Assembly (NCBI RefSeq): GCF_009764265.1
Contig: NZ_RWIR01000018.1
Location: forward strand, 106,004-170,003
DNA: 64,000 nucleotides
Direction: 5' to 3'
DNA from: Pseudomonas sp. PB101
GTDB taxonomy: Bacteria; Pseudomonadota; Gammaproteobacteria; Pseudomonadales; Pseudomonadaceae
Shown here: positions 54,480 to 64,000 of the stretch, piece after piece
Layout of the letters: every line of letters begins with the position of its first letter
Position numbering within the stretch: position 1 is the first letter of the stretch
The notes under the pieces: model-generated
Database searches by the model: none
Seen by the model: only the letters and a program-made list of their open reading frames with translations
What the model was told of the DNA's origin: nothing
Position numbers and translations under genes: made by a program

Positions 54480-56183
54480 ATGAACAGCAACTGCCAACCC
54501 TTCCTGGCCGCTCGTGACTTCCTGCTGACCCACCGTACGGACTACGCCACCGCCGTGCGTGATTTCCGCTGGCCGCAACTGAGCGAATTCAACTGGGCGC
54601 TGGATTACTTTGACGCCATGGCCGAAGGCAACCAGGCCAATGCCCTGTGGATCGTCGAAGAGGACGGCAGCGAACAACGCTACAGCTTCCAGCAACTGGC
54701 CGCGCGCTCCAACCAGGTGGCCAATCACCTGCGTGCCCTGGGCGTGCGCCGCGGCGAACGCATCCTGCTGATGCTCGGTAACGACGTCGCCCTGTGGGAA
54801 ACCATGCTGGCCGCCTTCAAACTCGGCGCCGTGGTCATTCCCGCCACCGCCCTGCTGACCCCCGAGGACCTGCGCGACCGCATCGAGCGTGGCCATGTTT
54901 CCCACCTGGTGGTCGGTAGCGCCCATGTCGACAAGTTCGTCGGGCTGGGTGAAGGCTGCAGCCGCCTCTGCGTTGGTCCGTCCCCCGCCGGCTGGATCCC
55001 GCACAGCGCCGCCAGCGAACATAGCGAGCAGTTCGAAGCCGAGGGCCGCACGCTGGCCACCGACCCGATGCTGCTGTACTTCACCTCCGGCACCACCTCC
55101 AAGCCGAAGATGGTGCTGCACAGTCACCAGAGCTACCCGGTCGGGCACCTCTCGACCATGTACTGGATCGGCCTGCAGCCGGGCGACCTGCACCTGAACA
55201 TTTCGTCCCCGGGCTGGGCCAAGCACGCCTGGAGTTGCCTCTTCGCACCCTGGAACGCCGGTGCCTGCATCTTCATCCACAACACCGCACGCTTCAGCGC
55301 GCCAGCCCTGCTCGGCGTGCTGGAACGCTACGGCGTCACCAGCCTGTGCGCGCCGCCTACCGTGTGGCGCATGCTGATCCAGGAAGACCTGGCCAGCTAC
55401 AAGACACGTCTGCGCCTGCGCGAACTGGTGGGCGCCGGTGAACCGCTCAACCCGGAGATCATCGAGCAGATCCTGCATGCCTGGGGCCTGTTGCTGCGCG
55501 ACGGCTTCGGCCAGTCGGAAACCACCGCGCTGGTCGGCAACACGCCTGGCCAGCGGCTCAAGCCGGGCTCCATGGGCCGTCCGCTGCCAGGTTACCGGGT
55601 AACCATGCTCGACCCAGATGGCGTGCCGGGTACCGAAGGCGAAGTGGCCCTGCCGCTGGACGTGCGTCCCCTCGGCCTGATGCTGTGCTACGAGGACAGC
55701 CCGGAAAAAACCGCCGAAGTGATGCGCGACGGCTACTACCGCACCGGCGACACCGCACAGATCGATGAAGAGGGCTACATCACCTTCGTCGGTCGGGCCG
55801 ATGACGTGTTCAAGGCCTCCGACTACCGCATCAGCCCCTTCGAGCTGGAAAGCGCGCTGATCGAGCACCCGGCGGTGATGGAGGTGGCCGTGGTGCCAAG
55901 CCCCGACCCGGTGCGCCTGGCAGTGCCCAAGGCCTATCTGATCCTCGCCCATGACGCACAGGGCAGCCACGAACTGGCCGGCAGCATCCTCGCGTTCGCC
56001 CGCGAGCACCTGGCGCCGTACAAGCGAGTACGGCGCATCGAATTTGTCAGCGAGCTGCCCAAGACCATCTCCGGGAAGATCCGCCGGGTGGAACTGCGGC
56101 AAATGGAAGTGCAGCGCCGCCAGGGCGACGCTCGTGGCCCGCAGGAATACTTCGAAGAAGACTTCCCGCACCTCAAGGGCTGA
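54480..56183 (+). CDS. acyl-CoA synthetase (AMP-forming)
   Basis: The product has 567 residues from [15 protein letters not shown]. The adenylation signature is [18 protein letters not shown] near residue 200, followed by [19 protein letters not shown] (medium-chain/MACS type), [14 protein letters not shown] (A5), [19 protein letters not shown] (A7) and SGKIRRVEL (A10 Lys). It converts a short or branched acid to its acyl-CoA. CGGGAG lies just before the ATG at 54480. Positioned ahead of mmsA/mmsB and acyl-CoA dehydrogenase, it would prime isobutyrate or a related acid. Confidence 0.92.
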   Translation: MNSNCQPFLAARDFLLTHRTDYATAVRDFRWPQLSEFNWALDYFDAMAEGNQANALWIVEEDGSEQRYSFQQLAARSNQVANHLRALGVRRGERILLMLGNDVALWETMLAAFKLGAVVIPATALLTPEDLRDRIERGHVSHLVVGSAHVDKFVGLGEGCSRLCVGPSPAGWIPHSAASEHSEQFEAEGRTLATDPMLLYFTSGTTSKPKMVLHSHQSYPVGHLSTMYWIGLQPGDLHLNISSPGWAKHAWSCLFAPWNAGACIFIHNTARFSAPALLGVLERYGVTSLCAPPTVWRMLIQEDLASYKTRLRLRELVGAGEPLNPEIIEQILHAWGLLLRDGFGQSETTALVGNTPGQRLKPGSMGRPLPGYRVTMLDPDGVPGTEGEVALPLDVRPLGLMLCYEDSPEKTAEVMRDGYYRTGDTAQIDEEGYITFVGRADDVFKASDYRISPFELESALIEHPAVMEVAVVPSPDPVRLAVPKAYLILAHDAQGSHELAGSILAFAREHLAPYKRVRRIEFVSELPKTISGKIRRVELRQMEVQRRQGDARGPQEYFEEDFPHLKG

Positions 56184-56188
56184 ACCCC

Positions 56189-56206
56189 GGGCCGGCACGC
56201 CGGCCC
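56189..56206 (+). terminator. short hairpin between acyl-CoA synthetase and mmsA
   Basis: GGGCCGGC pairs with GCCGGCCC around AC, followed by TCCCCC rather than T residues. It is likely an intercistronic stem or partial terminator. Confidence 0.35.
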
Positions 56207-56287
56207 TCCCCCAATCCAAACCCGACCGCTCGGCCAACCACGCCGAGGGGCCTCATTCGACCTGAAAAAAGCAGGCAGGACCCGCAG

Positions 56288-57796
56288 ATGACCTCTTCCA
56301 TCATTCCCAGCGTCAAGCTTCTCATCAACGGCGAATTCGTCGAATCGCGCAGCACCCAGTGGCGCGACGTGGTCAACCCGGCCACCCAGGAAGTCCTGGC
56401 CCGCGTGCCCTTCGCCACCGCCGAGGAAATGAACGCTGCCGTTGCCAGCGCCAAACAAGCCTTCAAGACCTGGCGCAAGACCCCGATCGGTGCCCGCGCC
56501 CGTGTCTTCCTCAAGTACCAGCAACTGATCCGCGAGAACATCAAGGAGCTCGCCGCCCTGCTGACCGCCGAGCAAGGCAAGACCCTGCCGGATGCCGAAG
56601 GTGACGTGTTCCGCGGCCTGGAAGTGGTCGAGCACGCCGCCAGCATCGGCAACCTGCAGATGGGCGAGTTGGCCAACAACGTGGCCAACGGCGTCGACAC
56701 CTACACCCTGCTGCAGCCGATCGGCGTGTGCGCCGGCATCACCCCGTTCAACTTCCCGGCGATGATCCCGCTGTGGATGTTCCCGATGGCCATCGCCACC
56801 GGCAACACCTTTGTCCTCAAGCCGTCCGAGCAGGACCCGCTGGTGACCATGCGCCTGGTGGAATTGGCGCTGGAGGCCGGTGTGCCCAAGGGCGTGCTCA
56901 ACGTCATCCACGGCGGGGTCGACGCAGTGAACCTGATCTGCGATCACCCGGACATCAAGGCCGTGTCCTTCGTCGGCTCCACCAAGGTCGGTACCCACGT
57001 CTACAACCGCGCCACCCAGAACGGCAAGCGTGCGCAGTGCATGATGGGCGCGAAGAACCATGCCATCGTCCTGCCCGATGCCAACCGGCAGCAGACCCTG
57101 AACAACCTGTTGGGCGCCTCCTTCGGCGCCGCCGGCCAGCGCTGCATGGCCCTGCCAGTGGTGATCCTCGTCGGTGAGGCACAAACCTGGCTGCCAGACC
57201 TGATCGAGCGGACCAAGACCCTGAAGATCAATGGCGGCACCGAGCCGGGCACCGACATCGGCCCGGTGATTTCCTGCGCTGCCCTGGAGCGCGTCAACGG
57301 TCTGATCGCCAGCGGCATCGAAGAAGGCGCCAAGCTCGAACTGGACGGACGCCACCCGAACGTGCCGGGCTACCAGGACGGCAATTTCGTCGGCCCGACC
57401 ATTTTCTCCGGCGTCACCGCGCAAATGTCTGTGTACCGCGAAGAAATCTTCGGGCCGGTGCTGTGCGTGATGAACGCCGCCAACCTGGACGAGGCGATCG
57501 AGATCATCAACGCCAACCCGAACGGCAACGGTACCGCCCTGTTCACTCGCTCCGGTGCTGCCGCGCGTCACTTCCAGGAAGAGATCGACGTCGGCCAGGT
57601 GGGCATCAACGTGCCGATCCCGGTACCGGTCCCGCTGTTCTCCTTCTCCGGTTCGCGCGCCTCCAAGCTGGGCGACCTGGGTCCCTACGGCAAGCAAGTG
57701 GTGACCTTCTACACCCAGACCAAGACGATCACCCAGCGCTGGTTCGACGAAGACGACACCGGCGGCGCGGTGAACACCACCATCACCCTGAAATGA
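56288..57796 (+). CDS. mmsA: methylmalonate-semialdehyde dehydrogenase (acylating)
   Basis: The product has 502 residues of the aldehyde dehydrogenase superfamily: [44 protein letters not shown] (NAD loop) and the catalytic Cys in [13 protein letters not shown] near residue 284. The MmsA-type [11 protein letters not shown] and [20 protein letters not shown] confirm the subtype. It oxidises methylmalonate semialdehyde to propionyl-CoA with CoA and NAD+, in valine breakdown. mmsB lies 88 bp downstream. Confidence 0.95.
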   Translation: MTSSIIPSVKLLINGEFVESRSTQWRDVVNPATQEVLARVPFATAEEMNAAVASAKQAFKTWRKTPIGARARVFLKYQQLIRENIKELAALLTAEQGKTLPDAEGDVFRGLEVVEHAASIGNLQMGELANNVANGVDTYTLLQPIGVCAGITPFNFPAMIPLWMFPMAIATGNTFVLKPSEQDPLVTMRLVELALEAGVPKGVLNVIHGGVDAVNLICDHPDIKAVSFVGSTKVGTHVYNRATQNGKRAQCMMGAKNHAIVLPDANRQQTLNNLLGASFGAAGQRCMALPVVILVGEAQTWLPDLIERTKTLKINGGTEPGTDIGPVISCAALERVNGLIASGIEEGAKLELDGRHPNVPGYQDGNFVGPTIFSGVTAQMSVYREEIFGPVLCVMNAANLDEAIEIINANPNGNGTALFTRSGAAARHFQEEIDVGQVGINVPIPVPVPLFSFSGSRASKLGDLGPYGKQVVTFYTQTKTITQRWFDEDDTGGAVNTTITLK

Positions 57797-57884
57797 CCTT
57801 GGCCGGCCGGCGCCCGGCGTCGGCCGACGACAAGCGCGCGCAGGACCTCCTGCGCCACTGCCCCCTATCGTAAAGGTAGCCAAC

Positions 57885-58775
57885 ATGCATATCGGATTTC
57901 TCGGCCTCGGCAACATGGGCGGCCCAATGGCCCGTAACCTGCTCAAGGCCGGCCACAGCCTGACCGTCTTCGATCCTTTCCCCCAGGCCGTCGCCGCCCT
58001 GGTGGAAGCCGGCGCCAGCGCCGCCGACTCGCCCGCCGCCGTGGCCAAGGCCAGGGTCGAGGTGATCGTCACCATGCTGCCGACCGCCGACCACGTGAAA
58101 CAGGTCTATCGCGGCAAGGACGGCCTGCTGGCCAATATCGGTCCAGGCGTGCTGTTGATCGACAGTTCGACCATCGACCCGTTGAGCACCCGCGAAGTGG
58201 CCAAATACGCCCTTGCCCAAGGCAACCCGATGCTCGACGCGCCGGTATCCGGCGGCACCGGCGGCGCGACTGCAGGCACCCTGACCTTCATGGTCGGCGG
58301 CCCGGACAGCGTGTTCGACCAGGCCCTGCCGATCCTCTCGGCCATGGGCAAGAACATCGTGCACTGCGGCGCGGCAGGCAACGGCCAGGTGGCCAAGATC
58401 GCCAACAACATGCTGCTCGGCATCTCCATGGTCGGCGTTGCCGAAGCCATGGCCCTGGGTGTCGCACTGGGCATGGACGCCAAGGTGCTGGCCGGGATCA
58501 TCAATACCTCCAGCGGCCGTTGCTGGAGCTCGGAGGTCAACAACCCGTTTCCGGGCGTACTGGCAAACGCGCCGGCCTCGCGCGGCTACAGCGGCGGTTT
58601 TGGCAGCGACCTGATGCTCAAGGACCTGGGCCTGGCCACTGAAGCGGCCAGGCATGCGCGTCAACCGGTCGCGCTCGGTGCCATGGCCCAGCAGCTGTAC
58701 CAGACCTTCAGCCTGCACGGTAACGGCGGCCTGGACTTCTCCGCCATCATCAACCTGTTCCGCGGGGAAGCCTGA
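57885..58775 (+). CDS. mmsB: 3-hydroxyisobutyrate dehydrogenase
   Basis: The product has 296 residues from MHIGFLGLGNMGGPMARNLL, an NAD-binding fingerprint. Family motifs are DSSTIDPLSTREVAKYA, DAPVSGGTGGATAGTLTFMV and the catalytic Lys region GNGQVAKIANNMLLG near residue 170. It oxidises 3-hydroxyisobutyrate to methylmalonate semialdehyde, feeding MmsA. AAAGG precedes the ATG. The next gene starts 2 bp after its stop. Confidence 0.95.
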   Translation: MHIGFLGLGNMGGPMARNLLKAGHSLTVFDPFPQAVAALVEAGASAADSPAAVAKARVEVIVTMLPTADHVKQVYRGKDGLLANIGPGVLLIDSSTIDPLSTREVAKYALAQGNPMLDAPVSGGTGGATAGTLTFMVGGPDSVFDQALPILSAMGKNIVHCGAAGNGQVAKIANNMLLGISMVGVAEAMALGVALGMDAKVLAGIINTSSGRCWSSEVNNPFPGVLANAPASRGYSGGFGSDLMLKDLGLATEAARHARQPVALGAMAQQLYQTFSLHGNGGLDFSAIINLFRGEA

Positions 58776-58777
58776 GC

Positions 58778-59866
58778 ATGAGCGAGCAGCAAGCCCCGGT
58801 GCTGGCCAGCGTACGTAACCGTGTCGGCCACCTGACACTGAATCGGCCAAGCGCGTTGAACACCCTGGACCTGCCCATGGTGCGCCTGCTCTGCCGGCAC
58901 CTGTGGGCGTGGGAGCAGGACCCGGAGATCGTCGCCGTGACCCTTCGCGGCGCCGGTGAAAAGGCCTTCTGCGCCGGTGGCGACATTCGCATGCTGTACG
59001 ACAGCTACAAGGCGGGCGACAACCAGCACGAATTGTTCCTCGAGGAAGAGTATGCCCTCGACGAATACCTGCATGGCTACACCAAACCCGTGCTGGCACT
59101 GCTCGATGGTTTCGTCCTCGGTGGCGGCATGGGCCTGGCCCAGGCCGCGTCGCTGCGAGTGATCACCGAGCGCACGCGGATGGGCATGCCGGAAGTCGGC
59201 ATCGGCTTTTTTCCCGATGTCGGTGGCAGTTATTTCCTGCCGCGCCTGCCAGGCGAACTGGGCACCTATCTGGGGATCACCGGCTGCCAGGTGCGTGCCG
59301 CCGATGCCCTCTATGCGAACCTTGCCGACTACTGCCTGCCCAGCGAACGACTGGCCGAGCTGGATGCCTGTCTCGACTACCTGAACTGGACCTCAGCGCC
59401 GGCCGAAGACTTGCAGGACCTGCTCGCCGACATGGCCACCGAGCGCCTGGCAGGATCCGAGCTCAAGGCCTGCCGCCAGGCGATCGACGAATATTTCGCC
59501 CTGGCCGATGTCCCGGCCATTCGTGCCGCGCTGCAGCACGAACAACGCCCCGAGCTGCAAGACTGGGCCGAGCAGACGGTGAAGCTGCTCGACAGCCGAT
59601 CGCCACTGGCGATGGCCACGACGCTTGAGTTGTTGCGCCGTGGTCGCGACCTGAGCCTGGCCGAGTGCTTCGCCCTTGAGTTGCACCTGGACTACCAGTG
59701 GTTCGACAAGGGCGACCTGATGGAGGGTGTGCGCGCCCTGATCATCGACAAGGACAAGTGCCCACGCTGGAACCCGCCGACCCTGGCAGAGCTGCTACCT
59801 GAGCGGGTGCAAGACTTCTTCAACGACTTTGAACGCGCCTCCGGCAAGCCCGTACGCACCGCCTGA
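58778..59866 (+). CDS. 3-hydroxyisobutyryl-CoA hydrolase (crotonase family)
   Basis: The product has 362 residues, longer than simple hydratases and right for HIBCH. Motifs: LNRPSALNTLDLPMVRLLC, GAGEKAFCAGGDIRMLYDSY (oxyanion), FVLGGGMGLAQAASLRVITE, RMGMPEVGIGFFPDVGGSYFL with the catalytic Glu. It releases CoA from 3-hydroxyisobutyryl-CoA so that MmsB can act. Two bp from mmsB; the acyl-CoA dehydrogenase follows at 18 bp. Enoyl-CoA hydratase is the nearest alternative, but length and FFPDVGGS favour HIBCH. Confidence 0.9.
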   Translation: MSEQQAPVLASVRNRVGHLTLNRPSALNTLDLPMVRLLCRHLWAWEQDPEIVAVTLRGAGEKAFCAGGDIRMLYDSYKAGDNQHELFLEEEYALDEYLHGYTKPVLALLDGFVLGGGMGLAQAASLRVITERTRMGMPEVGIGFFPDVGGSYFLPRLPGELGTYLGITGCQVRAADALYANLADYCLPSERLAELDACLDYLNWTSAPAEDLQDLLADMATERLAGSELKACRQAIDEYFALADVPAIRAALQHEQRPELQDWAEQTVKLLDSRSPLAMATTLELLRRGRDLSLAECFALELHLDYQWFDKGDLMEGVRALIIDKDKCPRWNPPTLAELLPERVQDFFNDFERASGKPVRTA

Positions 59867-59884
59867 TCGGCAGGAGACTTTGCA

Positions 59885-61036
59885 ATGCACGATATCGAAT
59901 TGACCGAAGAACAACGCATGATCCGCGACATGGCGCGCGACTTCGCCCGCAGCGAAGTCGCGCCGCATGCCCAGGCCTGGGAAAAGGCCGGCTGGATCGA
60001 TGACGCCGTGGTCGCGCAGATGGGCGAGCTGGGACTGCTGGGCATGGTCGTGCCGGACACCTGGGGCGGCAGCTACACCGACTATGTGGCCTACGCCCTG
60101 GCCGTCGAAGAAATCTCCGCCGGCGACGGCGCCCTCGGTGCGCTGATGAGCATTCACAACTCGGTGGGCTGCGGCCCCCTGCTGAAATACGGCACTCCCA
60201 CACAACAGGACAGCTGGCTGCCGCTGCTGTCCAGCGGGCAAGCGATCGGCTGCTTTTGCCTGACCGAGCCACAGGCCGGCTCCGAAGCGCACAACCTGCG
60301 TACCCGTGCCGAATTGCGCGACGGCCAATGGGTACTCAATGGTGCCAAGCAGTTCGTCAGCAACGGCAAGCGCGCCAGCCTGGCCATCGTCTTCGCCGTC
60401 ACCGATGCGGAACTGGGCAAGAAGGGGCTCTCAGCCTTTCTGGTACCGACCGACAATCCCGGCTTCGTGGTCGACCGCAGTGAACACAAGATGGGCATCA
60501 AGGCTTCCGATACCTGCGCGGTGACCCTGAACAACTGCATCATTCCCGAGGCCAACCTGCTCGGTGAACGCGGCAAGGGCCTGGCCATTGCCCTGTCCAA
60601 CCTGGAAGGCGGCCGCATCGGCATCGCCGCCCAGGCACTGGGCATCGCCCGCGCCGCCTTCGAGGCCGCCCTGGGTTATGCCCGCGAACGCATCCAGTTC
60701 GGCAAGCCGATCATCGAACACCAGAGCGTGTCCAACCTGCTCGCCGACATGCACACCCGGCTCAACGCCAGCCGCCTGCTGGTCCTGCATGCGGCGCGCC
60801 TGAAAAGCGCCGGGCAACCGTGCCTGTCCGAAGCCTCCCAGGCCAAGCTGTTCGCCTCGGAGATGGCCGAGCGCGTGTGCTCCAGCGCCATGCAGATCCA
60901 TGGCGGCTATGGCTACCTTGAGGACTACCCGGTGGAGCGTTACTACCGCGACGCGCGCATCACCCAAATCTACGAAGGCTCCAGCGAGGTCCAGCGCCTG
61001 CTGATCGCCCGCGAACTGAGCCACTACCCGCTCTGA
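59885..61036 (+). CDS. acyl-CoA dehydrogenase, probably isobutyryl-CoA type
   Basis: The product has 383 residues. The three-domain acyl-CoA dehydrogenase pattern is complete: [80 protein letters not shown] and [20 protein letters not shown], whose Glu is the general base. It would make methacrylyl-CoA from isobutyryl-CoA. The cluster lacks a separate methacrylyl-CoA hydratase, so that step must be encoded elsewhere. A hairpin follows at 61046. Confidence 0.92.
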   Translation: MHDIELTEEQRMIRDMARDFARSEVAPHAQAWEKAGWIDDAVVAQMGELGLLGMVVPDTWGGSYTDYVAYALAVEEISAGDGALGALMSIHNSVGCGPLLKYGTPTQQDSWLPLLSSGQAIGCFCLTEPQAGSEAHNLRTRAELRDGQWVLNGAKQFVSNGKRASLAIVFAVTDAELGKKGLSAFLVPTDNPGFVVDRSEHKMGIKASDTCAVTLNNCIIPEANLLGERGKGLAIALSNLEGGRIGIAAQALGIARAAFEAALGYARERIQFGKPIIEHQSVSNLLADMHTRLNASRLLVLHAARLKSAGQPCLSEASQAKLFASEMAERVCSSAMQIHGGYGYLEDYPVERYYRDARITQIYEGSSEVQRLLIARELSHYPL

Positions 61037-61045
61037 CCGCCTCCA

Positions 61046-61070
61046 GCCGGACGCGACCGCCGCGTCCGGC
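61046..61070 (+). terminator. hairpin after acyl-CoA dehydrogenase gene
   Basis: GCCGGACGCG pairs perfectly with CGCGTCCGGC around five bases, ten bases after the stop. Only pyrimidine-rich GTTCCCCTGTC follows, so it is a partial or Rho-assisted terminator candidate. Confidence 0.55.
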
Positions 61071-61102
61071 GTTCCCCTGTCTTGCCCCTTGTGGAGCTGC
61101 CC

Positions 61103-62731
61103 ATGCCCGGCTTGCGCAATATTTCCATCAGCAGCCGTCTGTGGCTGATCCTGCTGACCTCCATCCTGATGCTGCTGATTCTCGCCGGCCTGATGCTCAA
61201 GCAGAGCCATGACGACCTTTATTCGGCCAAGGCCCTGAAAACCCGCCACGTGGTCGAGGCCGCCAGCAGTATCCTGCGCCACTTCCAAAGCCTGGAAAGC
61301 CAGGGCCTCAGCCGTGATCTGGCGCAGCAGCAGGCCATCGCGGTCATGCGCGATCTACGCTACGACCGCGAGGATTATTTCTGGCTCGAAGACCTCGACA
61401 CACGCTTGGTCATGCACCCCAATGCCAAGCTCGAGGGCAAGCGCATGGCCGGTACACTCGATCCGGACGGCAAGGCACTGTTCGACGAAATGGTCGCCAC
61501 GGCCAAACGCGATGGCGCTGGCCTGGTGCACTACCGCTGGCCCAAGCCGGGTTCTGACGCGCCGGTGGAAAAGGTTTCCTACGTCGAATTGTTCAAGCCC
61601 TGGGGCTGGATTGTCGGCTCGGGCATCTACATCGACGACGTGCAAGTCGAGTTCCGCCGCCAGCTGATTCAAGCCTTCGTCATCGTGGTGACGATCACCC
61701 TTGTGCTCAGTGCGCTGATCCTGCTGATTGCCCGCAGCATCGCCTCGCCACTGGCGCGGGTGGTCGATGCGATGGAGAACATCGCCAGCGGCGAAGCCGA
61801 CTTGACGCGCAATCTGGATAACCGCTGGCGCGATGAACTGACAGACCTGAGCGGGCATTTCAACGTTTTCACCAACAAGCTGCGTGGCGTGATCGGCCAG
61901 TCCATTCAATCCGCCGACAGCCTGGACCAGGCTTCGAAGTCGCTCGGCGAAATCGCCGCCGCTAGCCACAACCACAGCCAGCAACAATCGCAGCAGATGG
62001 AACTGGTGGCCGCCGCGATCCACGAGGTTTCCTACGCCGTGCAGGAAGTGGCGAAAAACGCCGAGCACGCGGCCAACGAAGTTCGCCAGGCCGAAGAACA
62101 GGCACGTCGGGGCCAGCACAACATCGACAGCAGCCTGCTGCAGATCGACCAGTTGTCCGAGACCATCGGTCAGGCCGTCGAGGTGATCCAGAGCCTGGCC
62201 AGGGAAAGCATTCAGATCGGCAGCGTGCTGGAAGTAATCCGCGCCATCGCCGAGCAGACCAACCTGCTGGCGCTGAACGCCGCCATCGAGGCGGCACGCG
62301 CCGGCGAACAGGGCCGCGGCTTCGCGGTGGTAGCAGACGAAGTGCGCCTGCTGGCCCAGCGCACCCAGCAGTCCACCGCACAAATCCAGGACATGATCGA
62401 GCGCCTGCACGGCAACTCGGAAGCCGCGGTGAATGTCATCAACGCCAGCAGCCAGGCCGCCCGGCAAACAGTGGAACAGGCCCACCAAACGGCTGAAAGC
62501 CTGCACCAGGTACTCGGTGCACTGCGCAATGTCACTGAACTCAACGCCTCGATCGCCAGCGCCACCCTGGAGCAGTCACACGTGGTCGAAGACATCAACC
62601 AGAACGTGACCCGCGCCGCCTCCCTGGCCAACGAAAGTGCCCAGGCCGCGGACCTTTCCAACGCGGCGAGCCAAGAGCTGGGCCAACTGGCCGGTCAGCT
62701 CAATCGGCTGTTGGGGCAGTTTCGCGTATGA
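61103..62731 (+). CDS. methyl-accepting chemotaxis protein with single Cache domain
   Basis: The product has 542 residues. Membrane helix 1 ([20 protein letters not shown], about 14-33), an extracytoplasmic single Cache (sCache_2) domain to about 185 ([33 protein letters not shown]), helix 2 ([19 protein letters not shown]), HAMP and the signalling domain with the conserved hairpin ([34 protein letters not shown]). Cache_2 receptors often sense short carboxylates, matching the neighbouring catabolic genes. GGAG sits 8 bases before the ATG at 61103, which is preferred over the TTG at 61082. Confidence 0.92.
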   Translation: MPGLRNISISSRLWLILLTSILMLLILAGLMLKQSHDDLYSAKALKTRHVVEAASSILRHFQSLESQGLSRDLAQQQAIAVMRDLRYDREDYFWLEDLDTRLVMHPNAKLEGKRMAGTLDPDGKALFDEMVATAKRDGAGLVHYRWPKPGSDAPVEKVSYVELFKPWGWIVGSGIYIDDVQVEFRRQLIQAFVIVVTITLVLSALILLIARSIASPLARVVDAMENIASGEADLTRNLDNRWRDELTDLSGHFNVFTNKLRGVIGQSIQSADSLDQASKSLGEIAAASHNHSQQQSQQMELVAAAIHEVSYAVQEVAKNAEHAANEVRQAEEQARRGQHNIDSSLLQIDQLSETIGQAVEVIQSLARESIQIGSVLEVIRAIAEQTNLLALNAAIEAARAGEQGRGFAVVADEVRLLAQRTQQSTAQIQDMIERLHGNSEAAVNVINASSQAARQTVEQAHQTAESLHQVLGALRNVTELNASIASATLEQSHVVEDINQNVTRAASLANESAQAADLSNAASQELGQLAGQLNRLLGQFRV

Positions 62732-62745
62732 GGGAGATGAACAGC

Positions 62746-63405
62746 ATGCAAGCCTCCAAATCCCTTTTTGCGCTGCCTGTCGACGAAGCGCGCAACACGC
62801 GTTACCTGGCAACGCGGCACAAGGCGGTCGAGCTGTTCGCCAGGCATGGTTTCAGCCGGGTCAGCATGCGCGACCTGGCCACCTGCCTGGGGATCACGGC
62901 CGGCTCTATCTACAACCACATCGATAGCAAAGAGGCACTGCTGTTTGAACTGATCGAGGAGCTCTACGAAGCGTTGCTTGACGGCGCCAGCCTGGTGACC
63001 CGGCGCAAATCCGCCCCCGTTGTTCGACTGCACGGCCTGCTTGAGGCGCACCTGCGGCTCCACGAACGCATGGCCGCGCATTTCCGCCTGGCGGAGTACG
63101 ACCTCCATTGTTTGAGCGGCGAACAGCAAGCCTCGATCCTGATCCTGCGCCGACGCTACGAGGAGCATCTGGTGCAGACCATAGAGCAACTCACCGGCAA
63201 GCCGGCCAGCGCCACCCGGCGCGCAACCATGAGCGGCATCGTATCCCTGCTCAATCAACTACCGGCCTGGGTCGGGGAGCCCCTGGCCGGCAAGGGAGCA
63301 CGCCGCAAGCTACTGCAAGAGATGGTGATGAGTACGCTGCAGGGTGCCTTGCGGGCCACTCAAGCCGCAAGACCATTCTCGGCTATCTCGCCGAACAAGG
63401 TCTGA
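62746..63405 (+). CDS. TetR-family transcriptional regulator
   Basis: The product has 219 residues from MQASKSLFALPVDEARNTR. HTH: AVELFARHGFSRVSMRDLAT, CLGITAGSIYNHIDSKEALLF. The C-terminal ligand domain is helical. The earliest in-frame start (62728) overlaps the chemoreceptor stop; 62746 has GGGAG ten bases upstream and is preferred. Tight linkage to the chemoreceptor and the acid cluster suggests a regulator of fatty or branched acid metabolism; the target is not shown. Confidence 0.9.
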   Translation: MQASKSLFALPVDEARNTRYLATRHKAVELFARHGFSRVSMRDLATCLGITAGSIYNHIDSKEALLFELIEELYEALLDGASLVTRRKSAPVVRLHGLLEAHLRLHERMAAHFRLAEYDLHCLSGEQQASILILRRRYEEHLVQTIEQLTGKPASATRRATMSGIVSLLNQLPAWVGEPLAGKGARRKLLQEMVMSTLQGALRATQAARPFSAISPNKV

Positions 63406-63499
63406 TCAGCGGTGACTGGCCAGCGGCACCGCCGAGCCATTGCCAGGCCGTGCCGTTCGCCGGCGCACATGTCCGGTGGCGACGCGCACTGGCGATGGA

Positions 63500-63775
63500 A
63501 CCGCAAGTGAAGCCTTCGTCACTCGCCTGACCAAAGCGCGCAAAATCTACATCCTGGGCTTCGGCAACAGCGGCATTGCCGAACACACACTGTTCGCCCC
63601 TTGCGACCACCCGGTGCTGACCAGCTCCAACATCGCCGTGCTCGCCCTGATCGAAGGCCTGGTCGCCGGCGTGATGGCGCGCAACAAGGAAGCGATCAAA
63701 CTGGCAACCAAACTGACTGAAAGCGTGATGTCGTATCTGCATATTCCTGCCAGTGGTAAAGCGGGGAAGAAGTGA
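63500..63775 (+). pseudogene. remnant of RpiR/MurR-type SIS-domain regulator
   Basis: An open frame contains EAFVTRLTKARKIYILGFGN, then SGIAEHTLFAPCDHPVLTSS and NIAVLALIEGLVAGVMARNK. These are pieces of the SIS domain and the C-terminal helix of RpiR-family regulators, joined with the middle of the SIS domain deleted (GFGNSG runs straight into EHTLFAPCDHP). The N-terminal HTH is missing; upstream sequence to about 63410 gives no matching frame. Confidence 0.6.
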
Positions 63776-63840
63776 TTGCGTTGTGGATTTGCCTGGCAGA
63801 GCTGTGCCGTCACTGACTGGTATGGGTTGAATCCACAGTC

Positions 63841-63870
63841 GTTTTCTGCCTCTTGCGATGGGCAGAAAAC
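63841..63870. repeat. short palindromic repeat, copy 4
   Basis: GTTTTCTGCC and GGCAGAAAAC form a perfect 10-base inverted repeat around TCTTGCGATG, followed by GGCC. It shares the arm-loop-arm-GGCC layout with copies at 12795, 13862 and 14479, and again follows a decayed gene. Confidence 0.5.
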
Positions 63871-64000
63871 GGCCCAGGCTGTGTGAAAACACATGCACCG
63901 TTTTGAAGTCCGCGTTTCTACGTAAAATCTGCCAGCGTTTGGTTGTCCAGCCGCTCTGAAATTTGCATAGGATCGCGTTTTTCGTTGCGATCCTGACGGT

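Noticed and set aside
54171..58075. Long minus-strand frames of 688 and 713 codons over the acyl-CoA synthetase, mmsA and mmsB
   Set aside because: Shadows of strongly recognised plus-strand genes.

Overview
The window reads as chromosomal DNA of a fluorescens-type Pseudomonas. It is GC-rich and carries typical Pseudomonas REP palindromes (GTAGGAGC...GGCTTGCC type). Its gene content also fits: OprD-type porin, ActP/DUF485 symporter pair, DUF6124, DUF3300/DUF2950 pair, arsRBC and an mmsAB cluster. No rRNA, tRNA, CRISPR array, transposase or phage gene was seen.

Layout. 1-2104 (minus) is the N-terminal 701 codons of a large RTX calcium-binding protein that runs off the left edge. After a REP-bearing gap come a secreted Ysc84/SYLF protein (2738), gltS (3492) and a LysR regulator (4765). 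The LysR gene is convergent with a minus-strand set of three exported enzymes: cupin/carboxymuconolactone decarboxylase fusion, dienelactone-hydrolase-like protein and alpha/beta hydrolase (5646-9042). A small lipoprotein and an exported M20 peptidase follow. 11.6-14.6 kb is a patchwork, partly AT-richer: a DUF6124 gene, a decayed nitrilase, an SseB-domain gene and an orphan small gene, with copies of a short palindromic repeat. A giant hybrid histidine kinase and an HD-GYP response regulator (14574-20180) form a signalling pair.

20.4-23.7 kb holds a three-gene EthD / two-Rossmann flavoprotein / epoxide hydrolase operon of unknown substrate. Next is a 1267-residue type I-secreted RTX protein, started from TTG, with seven DGGW repeats and three 498-bp tandem units. 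A TonB-dependent receptor, a 133-bp REP array, a MarR-EmrA-EmrB efflux operon, a DUF1704 putative metallopeptidase, DUF3300-DUF2950, a GNAT protein, arsRBC, and an AraC/GlxA regulator with AzlCD follow. Around 43 kb lie a decayed ProW-like permease, a secreted Arg/Trp-rich protein and REP elements.

44.2-49.4 kb is a catabolic-looking operon: TIM-barrel isomerase, 2OG-Fe(II) oxygenase, amino-acid-type binding protein, a fused permease-ATPase, and an SDR lacking the YxxxK dyad. 49.4-63.4 kb is a coherent branched short-chain acid module. It has a LysR regulator, DUF485-ActP symporter, OprD porin, acyl-CoA synthetase, mmsA, mmsB, 3-hydroxyisobutyryl-CoA hydrolase, acyl-CoA dehydrogenase, a Cache chemoreceptor and a TetR regulator. 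Together they could import isobutyrate-like acids, activate them and take them to propionyl-CoA, with chemotaxis toward the substrate. The window ends with a remnant of an RpiR/MurR SIS domain.

All functional calls rest on reading motifs and order by eye; no database search was run. The best candidates for something undescribed are the EthD/flavoprotein/epoxide hydrolase operon with its RTX neighbour, the oxygenase/fused-ABC/atypical-SDR operon, and the exported cupin-CMD/hydrolase set.
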